Below, piece by piece: positions 20,101 through 28,801 of a DNA stretch of 64,000 nt. Numbering within the stretch: the stretch's first letter is position 1; each line of letters starts with the position of its first letter. The DNA is from JASLEW01 sp035544875 (lineage in GTDB: Bacteria > Acidobacteriota > Thermoanaerobaculia > Multivoradales > UBA5704), in NCBI GenBank assembly GCA_035544875.1, contig DASZZP010000083.1, forward strand, positions 186,001-250,000. The letters run 5' to 3'. The translations under genes were made by a program, and so were the position numbers. Under the pieces are notes generated by a model that saw only the letters and a program-made list of their open reading frames with translations, was not told where the DNA came from and searched no databases.

Positions 20101-20300
20101 AGCGTCACCGCCTGTGGCTGGAGGGGGCGGCGCGCGGGGCCTGGCTCTCGCTGGCCGGACTCGAGTATCGCCTCTCGCTCCGCCCCTACCCGGTGGCGCG
20201 GCTGCCTGCTCTCGACCTGCGCCTGGGCCTGGCGCGGTCGCTCTCCGAGCCGCTCAAGGACCAGACCCGCTGGTGGCTGGCGACCGTCTGGCGCCCTTGA
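17160..20300 (+). CDS. Large exported gluzincin-like peptidase with beta-propeller and C-terminal beta-rich domain
   Basis: A 1046-residue protein. After a basic N-terminus there is a signal/anchor segment with a Cys run (about residues 35-60). Residues 65-320 form a peptidase MA-like domain with the zinc motif HEETH (160-164) and a third ligand candidate Glu in WVVEGYAT, about 36 residues later, as expected for gluzincins. Residues about 330-680 carry PD40/WD40-like repeats (AMPRFLPDGQSVLLVRF, DPDPSPDGSWAVAV, RPRISPDGHTVACVRH). The last 300 residues are rich in alternating beta-strand patterns and end ...RWWLATVWRP, suggestive of an outer-membrane barrel. The start is GTG 17160; a GTG at 17199 is an alternative. 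The 3' end overlaps a convergent thioesterase by 47 bp. Substrate is unknown. Confidence 0.8.
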   Translation: MSYRWKRSCSQDPVAAELGPRGARARGPWGRWPPAAALFLCCCCAGVALLAALPARGQGPAAPWRTLATPHFRLHYPLATEPWARHAAERLESIRDRVISEVGYAPPEVVDVLVSDPRAAANGEAFPILGWPRLVLWTNPPPPESEIGYYRDWSETLLVHEETHLVHLLRPSRNPLLHGLEQVLLPVGPIAVNAPRWVVEGYATLVEGKLTGTGRPYGDLRAAILRRWAQAGKLPPYPRLAADSQSWHGMSMAYLLGSAFLEWLEERGGPGSLRRLWARMTARAARSFDEAFRGVYGSSPDSLYDRFRAELTYRAMEAEKRVQAVGPLTQREGTLWQDLTWSTGAPAVSRDGQRLVLELRHHDKPAELVVFATAPDVEAEKRWVESQAKLLQRDPQDVPATRLRPLPRKPLFRLPASHGVEPAMPRFLPDGQSVLLVRFEPDAQGFLHPDLFRWWLDGGQLRRLTRQADLRDPDPSPDGSWAVAVRNRDGFSQLVAVDLAGGQVRALTEPSVEVVYDRPRISPDGHTVACVRHAAGVWKLALLEAGHPERGQDLASPGEGTVASPAWSGDGKIVYAVVGDHGFIDIYGFAADLPEVPRQATAAATPAAPGEQPIALTRTQGAALAPAPSPDGKALFYLSLGPDGLALYRLDLDAPQRKASLPHPEVPPELAPAVRPPVPAPAAPAAPLNTAEVQAGRPYGAGRQELLPILGGGASASGGALELGLRSGDVIGRFDLLALGSLAGSGGPRGGALAAAWRGWPVPVALHLFAVRELPSRQSGRLPAGAGLLDLERRGIEAGAVWKRLASGDRLRLDGRLLWQRLTPEADGRAPAAVVRALAQRALAPLQRGLDEGIAALAGSYGAEHGGRGEWLLGAELGAHLEAGRTGGRSWTRFGGSLGLGVGHGGELLQLGWRRDGSRGLTQIFDLYQLGGAPASVLPETALATRIAAPALAVGTLLGAQHEEQRAELKLGFLPVPLFFERHRLWLEGAARGAWLSLAGLEYRLSLRPYPVARLPALDLRLGLARSLSEPLKDQTRWWLATVWRP

Positions 20301-20838
20301 GAAGCTCGTCAGGATGGACGCCGCGCTCGGCCGCCACCCTTTCGAGCAGCGGCCTGAAGCGTTCGGGACTGAGCTCCACGAACAGCGCCTCGGCCTCGGC
20401 GAAAGGCTCCCGCCGGCCGTCGAGCAGCCGTCCCAGAGTCCAGATCTTCCTGCCTTCGACCCGCTCGACCCAGGCTTCGAGAGTGGCGTCGGTGCCGAGC
20501 GGCAGCATGCGCTGGAAGCTGGTGTCGAGCCGCGCCGCGACCGCGATGTGGCCGGCCACCCAGGCGGCCGCTCCCATGGCCTCGTCCAGCACGGCGGCGA
20601 TCGCGCCGCCATGGGCGTGGCCGGGCGGCCCCTGCGCACCCGGTCCGAACCAGGCGCGGCCGACCAGCCGCTGGTCTGACTCGCGCAGGAAATAGCGTAC
20701 GCGCAGCCGGCTCTCCTCGGAATCGCCGGCGACGAACGAGCCACGGCCCCCTTCCAGCCGGAAAGGATCGATCGGTGTCCAGCCGGGCTCGGCGACCACC
20801 TGCGGCGGCGGCGCCGCCGCTTCGCCGTCCTGGCTCAT
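20254..20838 (-). CDS. PaaI/4HBT-type hotdog-fold thioesterase
   Basis: A 194-residue protein. The hotdog core is residues about 45-160: GPPGHAHGGAIAAVLDEAMGAAAW contains the HGG and catalytic-acid motif of PaaI-like acyl-CoA thioesterases, followed by AARLDTSFQRMLPLGTDATLEAWVERVEGRKIWTLGRL. The C-terminal tail LSPERFRPLLERVAAE is extra. It is transcribed toward the peptidase gene and shares 47 bp with its end (tail to tail). The acyl substrate cannot be told from sequence. Confidence 0.85.
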   Translation of the reverse strand: MSQDGEAAAPPPQVVAEPGWTPIDPFRLEGGRGSFVAGDSEESRLRVRYFLRESDQRLVGRAWFGPGAQGPPGHAHGGAIAAVLDEAMGAAAWVAGHIAVAARLDTSFQRMLPLGTDATLEAWVERVEGRKIWTLGRLLDGRREPFAEAEALFVELSPERFRPLLERVAAERGVHPDELLKGARRSPATSGSGP

Positions 20839-20947
20839 CGATCCACTATACTCCGCAGCTTGCGGCGATGCGGCAGAGGGCGGGAACAGGCGTGGATCTT
20901 GCGTATGCTCCCGCTGCTCGCCGGGGCTTCATCAGGAGAGCGGCGAC

Positions 20948-23155
20948 ATGATGTTCTCTGATTCCGCACGGGACACTGTGGCAGAAAAGCGAAAACGCGG
21001 TCGTCGCGCCTCGAGCCGCGGCGGCGAGCCCGCCGCCGCCGCCCTCGCCAGCGGCGGAGAACCGCCGCGGCCACGGCGGCCGGGGAGGTCCGCACCCGCC
21101 ATCGATCAGGCGCCGGCCGCGGTGTGGACGACCGATCTCGAGCTCCATCTGACCTCCGCCATGGGCGCGGCGCTCGCCGCCCTCGGGATCGACGCGGACG
21201 GCGGTGCCAGCGGCCTGCAGGAGATCTTCGCCGGTGATCGGGAGGCGCGGGAGGCGCGGCAGGCGGGCGCGGCTGGGTCGGCGGGGGCGCAGGAGCCGCT
21301 GCGCGCCCATCTCGCTGCCCTTGCCGGCGAGTCGGTCGGCTACGAACAGCAGCGTCAGGGCAGGCGTTTCGAGGCCCGGGTAGGGCCGCTCCGCGACGCC
21401 GAGGGCAGGGTCGTCGGCTCGATCGGAGTAGCCATCGATGTCTCCGGCCGCGGCCCCGGGACAAGTGCCCTGCTGCGCGAGAAGGAGCGCGCCGAGGTCA
21501 CCCTCGCCTCGATCGGCGACGGCGTGATCCGCACCGACCTCGCGGGAAAGATCGACTACCTCAACCCGATGGCCGAAGCGCTGACCGGCTGGAGCTCGCA
21601 GAGCGCCCTTGGTCGTTCCATCCCCGAGGTCTTCCGGCTGATCGACGAGAGCACGCGCCAGCCCCTGTCGGACCCCATCCAGACCTGCCTCGAAGAGCTG
21701 CGGATCGTCGAGTCGCCGCGCGGCGCGCTGCTGCTCTCCGCCGACGGCCGGGAGTACTCGGTGCGCGACACGGCGGCGCCTCTGCAATCCCGCGACGGCG
21801 CCCCCCTGGGCGCCGTGCTGGTCTTCAAGGACGTCACCGAGCTCCGCGGCATGGAGCGCGAGATGGCCTATCTCGCCAGCCACGACGCGCTGACCGGCCT
21901 GCTCAACCGGCGCGAGTTCGAGCAGCGGCTCGATCGGGCCATCCGCAGCGCGGGCGCCGAGCGGCGCCAGCATGCGCTGCTCTACCTCGACCTCGACGAG
22001 TTCAAGCTGGTCAACGACACCTGCGGGCACCTGGTCGGCGACGAGATGCTCAGGCAGGTGACGGCGCTGCTGCGCGCCCGGGTGCGCCAGACCGATGCCC
22101 TCGCCCGCTTGGGAGGCGACGAGTTCGGCGTCCTGCTCGAGGACTGCCCGCCGCACCAGGCGCGCCAGACGGCCGAAGAGCTGCTGCAGACGCTGCGCGA
22201 GTTCCGCTTCTCCTCGCGCGACCAGCTCTTCGAGGCCGGAGTGAGCATCGGCCTGGTGCAGATCGACGGCAGCTGCGACCTGGCGCAGGCAATGAGCGCC
22301 GCGGACGCCGCCTGCTACGTGGCCAAGGACCAGGGCAGAAACCGCACCCACGAGTACGAGATCGACGACACGGCGGTGGGGGAGCGTTACGGCGAGATGC
22401 AGTGGATCCACCGCATCCACGGCGCGTTCGCGGAGCGCCGTTTCCGGCTCTTCTACCAGTTGATCCAGCCGCTCCAGGCCGCCGCATCGGGGGAGCGCGA
22501 GCTGTTGTGCGAGATCTTTCTGCGCATGCTCGACCGCAGCGGACAGGTGATCGAGCCGGCGGCCTTCGTCGCCGCCGCCGAGCGCTATCACCTTGCCACG
22601 TCGCTCGACCGCTGGGTCGTCAAGACCGCCTTCGCCGCGCTCGCCGAGTCGCAGCGCATCCCGGCGAGCCAGCCGGTGCTGTTCGCCATCAACCTGTCGG
22701 GGCAGTCGCTGGGCGACGAGAGCTTCCTCGCCTTCGTCGTCGAGGAGCTGGCGGCGAGCGGCGTCGATCCGCGCCGGATCGGCTTCGAGATCACCGAAAC
22801 CGCGGCGATCAGCAGGTTCGACAGGGCCCTGCGCTTCTTTTCGACGCTCAACGCGAAGGGCTTCCGGTTCATCCTCGACGACTTCGGCACCGGCCTCTCT
22901 TCGTTCGCCTACCTGCGCGACCTGCCGGTCGCCTTCCTCAAGATCGACGGCGACTTCGTCCGCAACCTGACGCAGGACCCGATCCGACGCGCCATGGTGG
23001 AATCGATCAATCAGATCGGCCACGTCATGGGCATTCAGACGATCGCCGAGTGGGTCGAAAACCGCGCCACCTTCGACGCCCTGAAGGAGATCGGCGTCGA
23101 CTATGCCCAGGGCTTCTGGATCGGCCATCCCGAGCCGCTGATCCACGACCATTGA
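20948..23155 (+). CDS. PAS-GGDEF-EAL protein (cyclic-di-GMP turnover)
   Basis: A 735-residue cytosolic signalling protein. AGGAGA lies 8 nt before the ATG. After a divergent N-terminal sensor region (1-170), a PAS domain starts near ERAEVTLASIGDGVIRTDL (about 180-300). The GGDEF domain (about 310-470) has an intact LGGDEFGVLL active site and should be able to make c-di-GMP. The EAL domain (about 480-735) keeps NLSGQS, EITETAA, DDFGTGLSS and the Lys of FLKIDGDFV, but the EAL tripeptide itself reads EIF (CEIFLRM) and the usual AEGVE reads AEWVE. Phosphodiesterase activity is therefore uncertain. No membrane segments were seen. Confidence 0.93.
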   Translation: MMFSDSARDTVAEKRKRGRRASSRGGEPAAAALASGGEPPRPRRPGRSAPAIDQAPAAVWTTDLELHLTSAMGAALAALGIDADGGASGLQEIFAGDREAREARQAGAAGSAGAQEPLRAHLAALAGESVGYEQQRQGRRFEARVGPLRDAEGRVVGSIGVAIDVSGRGPGTSALLREKERAEVTLASIGDGVIRTDLAGKIDYLNPMAEALTGWSSQSALGRSIPEVFRLIDESTRQPLSDPIQTCLEELRIVESPRGALLLSADGREYSVRDTAAPLQSRDGAPLGAVLVFKDVTELRGMEREMAYLASHDALTGLLNRREFEQRLDRAIRSAGAERRQHALLYLDLDEFKLVNDTCGHLVGDEMLRQVTALLRARVRQTDALARLGGDEFGVLLEDCPPHQARQTAEELLQTLREFRFSSRDQLFEAGVSIGLVQIDGSCDLAQAMSAADAACYVAKDQGRNRTHEYEIDDTAVGERYGEMQWIHRIHGAFAERRFRLFYQLIQPLQAAASGERELLCEIFLRMLDRSGQVIEPAAFVAAAERYHLATSLDRWVVKTAFAALAESQRIPASQPVLFAINLSGQSLGDESFLAFVVEELAASGVDPRRIGFEITETAAISRFDRALRFFSTLNAKGFRFILDDFGTGLSSFAYLRDLPVAFLKIDGDFVRNLTQDPIRRAMVESINQIGHVMGIQTIAEWVENRATFDALKEIGVDYAQGFWIGHPEPLIHDH

Positions 23156-23388
23156 TCGCGGCCCTTTCGTTGCTTCATACTCCCCCGCGATAACTGCCGG
23201 CGACCTCCTTCGGTTTCCTCAGCCATCATGGCGCGCGCAGCGGCGATCTCGATGCCTGCCTGACCTTCACCCTGCTGCTGCTGGCGATGCAGCTGCCGCA
23301 ACTCGGCGACTCGCCGCTTTGCCCCCTGGCCGCCGTTGATCGCGGTGGCGGCGGTCTGTGCCTTGCGCGATCGGCTGCGGCAGCGGAG

Positions 23389-25005
23389 CTAGGCGGAGAC
23401 TTTGCGCGGGCCGGCCGACTTGACGGCGTCGCTGACCTGGTCTTCGTACTTCTCGAAATTGGCGGCGAACATGTCGGCGAGCTGCGTCGCCTTGGCGTCG
23501 TACTCGGCGGTGCTCTTCCAGGTCTCGCGCGGCCGTAGGACGGGGCCGGGGACGCCTTCGACGCGGACCGGCACGGAGAGGCCAAAGATCGGGTCGTTCC
23601 AGCTCTCGACCCGGTCCAGCTCGCCGGCCAGCGCCGCGGTCACCATGCGCCGGGTGAAGCCCAGCTTGATACGCTGGCCAACGCGGTAAGGGCCGCCCGT
23701 CCAGCCTGTATTGACCAGCCAGACGCGCGCCCCGTGGCGCTGGATCTTCTCGCCGAGCATCCGCGCGTAGACGCCCGGATGGAGCGGCAGGAACGGCGAT
23801 CCGAAACAGGTGCTGAAGGTCACCTTGGGCTCCGTCACACCCTTCTCGGTGCCGGCGACCTTGGCGGTGTAGCCGGAGAGGAAGTGATACATCGCCTGCT
23901 GCTCGGAGAGGAGGCTGATCGGCGGCAGCACGCCGAAGGCGTCGCAGGTCAGGAAGACGATGTTCCTGGCATGGCCGGCCGTCCCGCCGAGATCGACGTT
24001 GCCGAGCTGGTCCAACGGGTAGCTGCTGCGCGTGTTCTCGGTCAGCGATTCGTCGTCGAGATCGAGCTCGCGGGTCTCGGGGTGGCACACCACGTTCTCG
24101 AGCACCGTGCCGAAGCGCCGGGTGGTCTCGTAGATCTCGGGCTCCCCTTCGCGCGACAGGCGGATGACCTTGGCGTAGCAGCCCCCCTCGATGTTGAATA
24201 TCCCGTCGGCGCTCCAGCCGTGCTCGTCGTCGCCGACGAGCGTGCGCCGCGGGTCGGCGGAGAGTGTGGTCTTGCCCGTTCCGGAGAGGCCGAAGAAGAG
24301 CGCCACGTCGTCACGGGTCGCGCCGTAGTTGGCGCTGCAGTGCATCGACAGCACCTGCTGCTTGGGCAGCAGGTAGTTCATGACCGAAAAGACGCTCTTC
24401 TTGATCTCGCCGGCGTATTGGGTGCCGCCGATCAGCACCTCGCGCCGCGCCAGGTCGAGCAGGATATAGGTCCCGCTGCGGGTGCCGTCGCGCGCCGGAT
24501 CGGCGGCGAAAGAGGCGGCATCGATCACCGTGAACGAGGGTGCGAAGGAGGTCAGCTTGGCGCCGTCTTCCTCGCGGATGAACATGTTGCGGGCGAATAG
24601 ATTGTGCCAGGCGTACTCGGTGATCACCCGCACCGGCAGCCGGTAGCGCGGATCGGCGCCGGCGTAGCCGTCGAAGACGAAGACGTCGCGCTCCGCCAGG
24701 TGGGCGGCGACCCGCCGCCGCAGGGCGTCGCAGCGCTCGCGCTCGAAGGGGCGGTTGACCTCTCCCCACCAGACGTCGCCGTCGGTCGCGGGATCGCGCA
24801 CCAGGAACTTGTCATCGGGCGAGCGCCCGGTGTGCTGGCCGGTGGTGCACACCAGCGGCCCCTTGGCGGCCACCGTCGCCTCGCCCTTCCGGATGGCCAT
24901 CTCGTAGAGACGCGCCGCCGGCAAGTTCCAGTACACCGTCTTCGCCGCGGCGATTCCGTTGCCGTCGATGCCGTGGCAGCTGATGAAAGGACCCTCGTTG
25001 CGCAT
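23389..25005 (-). CDS. pckA: Phosphoenolpyruvate carboxykinase (ATP)
   Basis: Converts oxaloacetate plus ATP to PEP in gluconeogenesis; 538 residues, the normal length. GAGGTGA precedes the ATG. The P-loop is GLSGTGKTTLS, the metal/nucleotide site DDEHGW, and the PEPCK signature FNIEGGCYAKVI follows. The substrate Arg is in TGQHTGRSPDDKF, and the Mn-binding Lys and His fall in GTQYAGEIKKS and LSMHCSAN. It stands alone. Together with acs it points to growth on acetate or amino acids. Confidence 0.97.
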   Translation of the reverse strand: MRNEGPFISCHGIDGNGIAAAKTVYWNLPAARLYEMAIRKGEATVAAKGPLVCTTGQHTGRSPDDKFLVRDPATDGDVWWGEVNRPFERERCDALRRRVAAHLAERDVFVFDGYAGADPRYRLPVRVITEYAWHNLFARNMFIREEDGAKLTSFAPSFTVIDAASFAADPARDGTRSGTYILLDLARREVLIGGTQYAGEIKKSVFSVMNYLLPKQQVLSMHCSANYGATRDDVALFFGLSGTGKTTLSADPRRTLVGDDEHGWSADGIFNIEGGCYAKVIRLSREGEPEIYETTRRFGTVLENVVCHPETRELDLDDESLTENTRSSYPLDQLGNVDLGGTAGHARNIVFLTCDAFGVLPPISLLSEQQAMYHFLSGYTAKVAGTEKGVTEPKVTFSTCFGSPFLPLHPGVYARMLGEKIQRHGARVWLVNTGWTGGPYRVGQRIKLGFTRRMVTAALAGELDRVESWNDPIFGLSVPVRVEGVPGPVLRPRETWKSTAEYDAKATQLADMFAANFEKYEDQVSDAVKSAGPRKVSA

Positions 25006-25142
25006 GCCGTCACCTCGGATGATTTGAAGAGATGAGAGACCCCCGCACGGGCGCTCCGCGGCCCTGGCGAGACGGCGCCCGCATCCGGTCGGAGAGCGGA
25101 AAACCCTGCGAGTCTACACCTTCCTCCCGCAGCGCCAAAAAG

Positions 25143-28100
25143 TCAGTCGTGCTGCCTGGGCGGCGGCGGCACCTGCACTTTGACCGGCGGGTGCTTCTTG
25201 AGCTCCTCCAGGAGGTAGGTGACGGCGCGCTCGAGGCTGGGGTCGTGGCCCTTGGCGATCTCTTCGGGGCGGTCGATCACCTCGATGTCGGGGAGGACGC
25301 CGACGTTCTCGACGTCCCACTTGCCCTGCGTGTCGAGGAAGCGGAAGGTGGGAGTCGAGAGGCTGCCGCCGTCGAGGAGGTCCGGGTGGCCGGACAGGCC
25401 GATCAGGCCGCCCCAGGTCTTGGTGCCGATCAGCGGGCCCATCCCGAGCTTGCGGAAGTAGTACGGGAAGGCGTCGCCTCCCGACCCGGCCAGGCCATTG
25501 ATCAGGCACGCCTTGGGGCCGGTATTGACGAAGCCCGGAGTGGTCGTGGGCTCGACGCCCCGCGCCACCCAGTAGTTGAGCAGCGGCCGGCTGAGCAGCG
25601 AGATCATGCGGTCCGGGATGAAGCCGCCGCCGTTGTAGCGGTCGTCGATGATCAACGCATCTTTTCTGGCCTGGGGATAGAAGTACTTGAACAGCTCGCG
25701 GTTCCCGGCGACGGCGGTGTCCGGGATGTGGATATAGCCGATGCGCCCGCCCGAGGTCTTGTCGACCCACTCGCGGTTGCGCTTCACCCAGTCGGTGTAA
25801 CGCAGGTTCTGCTCGCTCTTGACCGGCCGCACCTTCTCCTCGCGGGCACCTTTGGCAGTCGGCTCGGAGTTGATCGAGAGAGTCACCACGTGATCGGCCT
25901 TGTTCTCGAGCAGGCGGTAGAAGTTGTCCACTCCTTTGGTTGGCCGCCCATCGACGGCCAGAATGTACTCGCCCTCCTTGACGTGGACGCCCGGCTCGGT
26001 GAGCGGCGAGCGGAACTCCTCGTGCCAGTTCTCACCGGCGAAGATCTTGGTGACGCGGAAAGCCCCCGAGCTGTCGGGCTCGATCTCGGCGCCGAGCAAC
26101 CCGCCCTCGACCCGCCGCGGCTCCGCCTCGTCGCCGCGCGCCACGTAGACGTGCCCGGCCGAGATCTCGCCTCCGATCTCGGAGAGGATGAAGTCGAGGT
26201 CTTCGCGGTCGGCGAGGTAGGGCAGCAGCGCCGCGTAGCGGTCGCGCATCGCTTTCCAGTCGATGCCGTTCATGCCCGGGTCATAGAACCAGTCGCGCAT
26301 GATGCGCCAGGCGTCGACGTACATCTGCTGCCACTCCTCGCGGGGGTGGATCTGGAGCACCAGCTTGTCGAGCGGGAGCAGCCCCTCGGTCGCCTTCTGG
26401 CCGGCCTTGGCGTCGGCGATCCCCCAGTTGTCGCCTTTGTGGAACAGCACCTTCTTGCCGTCGGCCGAGAGGTCATACTCGTTGATTCCGTCCAAGATGA
26501 CCGACTCTTTCTGCTCCTTGACGTTGTAGAGCTTGAGCTGGCCCTTGGCGCCGTCGCCCACCAGGTAGAGCACTCCCTCGGAGTTGGCGCGCAGGGCACG
26601 GTAGTCGCCAGGCGGTCCCGGGATGGCCCGCACCCGATTCTCGAATCCGTCGGCGTCGATCTTGACCCGAACCGCCTTCGCGGGCTTGCTCGGCTCTTCG
26701 CCGGCGTCCTCCTTGCCGCCCGTTGACGCCCCGCGGCTCTTTCCGCTCTCCTCCGGCGCGGCATCCGGTGTTTCGGACTTGGGCGCGACTTCTCCAGGCG
26801 GCGGCTCCTTCTTCTCGGCCGGCTTCTCATGCTTGGAGCGCTTGCCGGAAGGCGGCACGGGAGTGCCTGGCGGAGTCGGAGAGCCCGGCGCGGTCGCGGC
26901 GGACTCCTCGTCACTCTTGGGCAGGAAGAGGGCGGGTCCGTCTTGCGACAGGACGGCCACGTAGACCCGGGTGGGATTGGTGTAGAGGTAGTCGAACTCG
27001 AAACTGCTGAACGTCAAGTTGAAGTCGCGGTCGGAGAGGAAATAGAGGTAGCGGCCGCTCGGATCGAAGACCGGCTCGCTCTCGCGGGCCTGGCTGCCAG
27101 AAAGGCGGAAGGCTTTGGCGGAGTCGAGGGCGTAGACCCAGATCGCCGGCAGCTGCGTCGGGTCGTTCTTGGTGTAGGCGAGGAAGCGGCTGTCGGGCGA
27201 CCAGCTGTAGGTGGTGATGTCGTTGTAGGAGCTGTGGTCGGCGTCGGTGACCTTGCCGGTCGCGACATCAACCCAGCGCAGGCGCTGCTTCTTGTCGCCA
27301 AAGGCGAGCTTCTTGCTGTCAGGCGACCAGAGAGGCTGGAAGCGCCAGACGTCGCCGTCGGTGGTGACGCGGCGTTCCGTACCCGAGCCGTCGCGGTCGC
27401 GGACGTAGACCTCATACTCGCCGCTGCGGTCCGAGAGGTAGGCGATCCAGCGTCCGTCCGGCGACCAGGCGGGATCGATCTCGCGGACGCCCGGCGTCTG
27501 GGTGATGTTCAACACCTCGCCCTTCTCGGCCGGCACGGTGAAGATCTCGCCGCGGGCCTCGAAGACAGCGCGCTTGCCGGTGGGCGAGATCGCCCCGTTC
27601 TCGATGTTGGCGCGGACGCTCTTGAAATGGGGGAGGGTCTGCGGCAGGTCGCCATAGACGCGGATGGGGACCCGGCTGCTCTTGCCGGCCGCCGGATCGA
27701 AGAGGTAGATGTAGCCCCCGTTCTCGTAGACGATCTTGCCACTGCCGGCGCTCGGCCAGAGGACGTCGTAGTCGTCATGATTGGTGAGCTTCGCGGTCTG
27801 CCTGGTCTTGAGGTCGTAGGAGTAGAGGTTCAGCGTGTGCTCGCGGTCCGAGGTGAAATAGATCTTGTCGCCGATCCACATCGGCTGGTTGTCGGTGCCG
27901 GGGTAGTCGGTGATGCGCTCGGAGGTGTCGTGCTCGAGGTCGTAGATCCAGACGTCCTGGGCACGCCCGCCGCGGTAGCGCTTCCAGCCGCGGAACTCCG
28001 ACTGGATGGGGGTGTAGACGAACTTGGTGCCATCCGGCGACAGCATGCCGTTGCCGCTTTCCGGGACGCGCATCGGGCGCTCCATGCCGCCCGCCACCGG

Positions 28101-28568
28101 CACCAGGTAGGGACGGCCCAGCCGCTCGCTGTAGGGCACGCGATTGGCGCGGAATACGACGTCCTTGCCGTCCGGCGTCCAGCCCAGGACCTGGTTGTCG
28201 TAGCCGCCGCGCGGCGGCAGCTGGCCGACGTCGTTGTGGAACGTCAGCTGGCGCGGCGGCCCGCCGTCGGCGCTGATCAAATGGACCTGGCGGCTGCCGC
28301 TGTACTCGCCGGTGAAGGCGATCCACTTGCCGTCGGGCGAGAACTTCGGGAAGAGCTCGAGCCCGGGATGGGAAGTCAGCCGCCGGGCGACCCCGCCCTC
28401 GGTCCCCACCACCCAGATATCGCCGCCGTAGACGAAGGCGATCCTGTCGCCATGGATGTCGGGGTAGCGCAGCAGGCGGCTCTCCCCTGGCGGCGGCTGG
28501 GCCGGCAGGAAAGCGGGAAGCAGGAGCGGCAGCAGGCCGAGCACGGCCCAGGCCTTGGCGGTAGGCAA
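25143..28568 (-). CDS. Tricorn-like S41 family serine protease
   Basis: A 1141-residue exported protease. The TTG at 28568 is chosen because AAAGGAG precedes it and a signal peptide starts there (AWAVLGLLPLLLPAFLPAQ); the longer frame only reads through a dispersed repeat. Residues about 25-545 are a beta-propeller with many SPDGKWIAF-type repeats. About 550-625 is a Pro/Lys/Glu-rich linker, longer than in archaeal tricorn. A second propeller piece and a C1 helical domain follow. The PDZ domain is near GGLLGAEIEPDSSGAFRV, and the S41 core contains IDDRYNGGGFIPD and the nucleophile in GSGGDAFPYYF (about 1030). It likely degrades peptides in the periplasm. Copy D of the repeat lies directly upstream. 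Confidence 0.92.
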   Translation of the reverse strand: MPTAKAWAVLGLLPLLLPAFLPAQPPPGESRLLRYPDIHGDRIAFVYGGDIWVVGTEGGVARRLTSHPGLELFPKFSPDGKWIAFTGEYSGSRQVHLISADGGPPRQLTFHNDVGQLPPRGGYDNQVLGWTPDGKDVVFRANRVPYSERLGRPYLVPVAGGMERPMRVPESGNGMLSPDGTKFVYTPIQSEFRGWKRYRGGRAQDVWIYDLEHDTSERITDYPGTDNQPMWIGDKIYFTSDREHTLNLYSYDLKTRQTAKLTNHDDYDVLWPSAGSGKIVYENGGYIYLFDPAAGKSSRVPIRVYGDLPQTLPHFKSVRANIENGAISPTGKRAVFEARGEIFTVPAEKGEVLNITQTPGVREIDPAWSPDGRWIAYLSDRSGEYEVYVRDRDGSGTERRVTTDGDVWRFQPLWSPDSKKLAFGDKKQRLRWVDVATGKVTDADHSSYNDITTYSWSPDSRFLAYTKNDPTQLPAIWVYALDSAKAFRLSGSQARESEPVFDPSGRYLYFLSDRDFNLTFSSFEFDYLYTNPTRVYVAVLSQDGPALFLPKSDEESAATAPGSPTPPGTPVPPSGKRSKHEKPAEKKEPPPGEVAPKSETPDAAPEESGKSRGASTGGKEDAGEEPSKPAKAVRVKIDADGFENRVRAIPGPPGDYRALRANSEGVLYLVGDGAKGQLKLYNVKEQKESVILDGINEYDLSADGKKVLFHKGDNWGIADAKAGQKATEGLLPLDKLVLQIHPREEWQQMYVDAWRIMRDWFYDPGMNGIDWKAMRDRYAALLPYLADREDLDFILSEIGGEISAGHVYVARGDEAEPRRVEGGLLGAEIEPDSSGAFRVTKIFAGENWHEEFRSPLTEPGVHVKEGEYILAVDGRPTKGVDNFYRLLENKADHVVTLSINSEPTAKGAREEKVRPVKSEQNLRYTDWVKRNREWVDKTSGGRIGYIHIPDTAVAGNRELFKYFYPQARKDALIIDDRYNGGGFIPDRMISLLSRPLLNYWVARGVEPTTTPGFVNTGPKACLINGLAGSGGDAFPYYFRKLGMGPLIGTKTWGGLIGLSGHPDLLDGGSLSTPTFRFLDTQGKWDVENVGVLPDIEVIDRPEEIAKGHDPSLERAVTYLLEELKKHPPVKVQVPPPPRQHD

Positions 28569-28586
28569 GGATGACTCCTTTCTAGT

Positions 28587-28763
28587 CCCCACCGCCTGCG
28601 CCGGCCCCGACGGATGCCGCAGCTTTCGCCTGTTGCGGCACTCCCGGCAGGTCGGAAACGGCGCTGCGGTGTGGCGGTAAATACCTGCTCGAAGCATCGA
28701 TCGGATCGCCCCCCCCGCAACCCTGGCGCCCCCTCCCCTGGCGCAGAGACCAAATTCGTCTTA
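28587..28763 (+). repeat. Dispersed intergenic repeat, copy D
   Basis: Same family as copies A, B, C and E. Recognisable parts in order: CCCCACCGCCTGCG, GAAACGGCGCTGCGGTGTGG, CTCGAAGCATCGATCGGATC, CCCCGCAACCC, then CCCCTCCCCTGGCGCAGAGA and the end ACCAAATTCGTCTTA. The central CCCCTTCC/GGAAGGGG hairpin is deleted. A CGGCACTCCCGGCAGGTCGG block, found beside the hairpin in copies C and E, is placed earlier here. It fills the 5' region of the tricorn-like gene on the opposite strand, so it may carry or disturb that gene's promoter. Confidence 0.75.
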
Positions 28764-28801
28764 GCCGGGCGCGGAACGCACGTGAGCGCATCTTATTCTG
28801 G

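Noticed and set aside
20846..23152. A 768-codon minus-strand frame under the GGDEF-EAL gene
   Set aside because: The plus-strand frame has all GGDEF/EAL motifs and a ribosome-binding site; the minus frame is an antisense shadow.
23287..23538. Small plus-strand frame after the GGDEF-EAL gene
   Set aside because: It overlaps the 3' end of pckA in antisense, has no ribosome-binding site and no recognisable family.
28569..28697. An N-terminal extension of the tricorn-like protease through repeat copy D
   Set aside because: The TTG at 28568 has AAAGGAG upstream and starts a clean signal peptide; the extension is repeat-derived.
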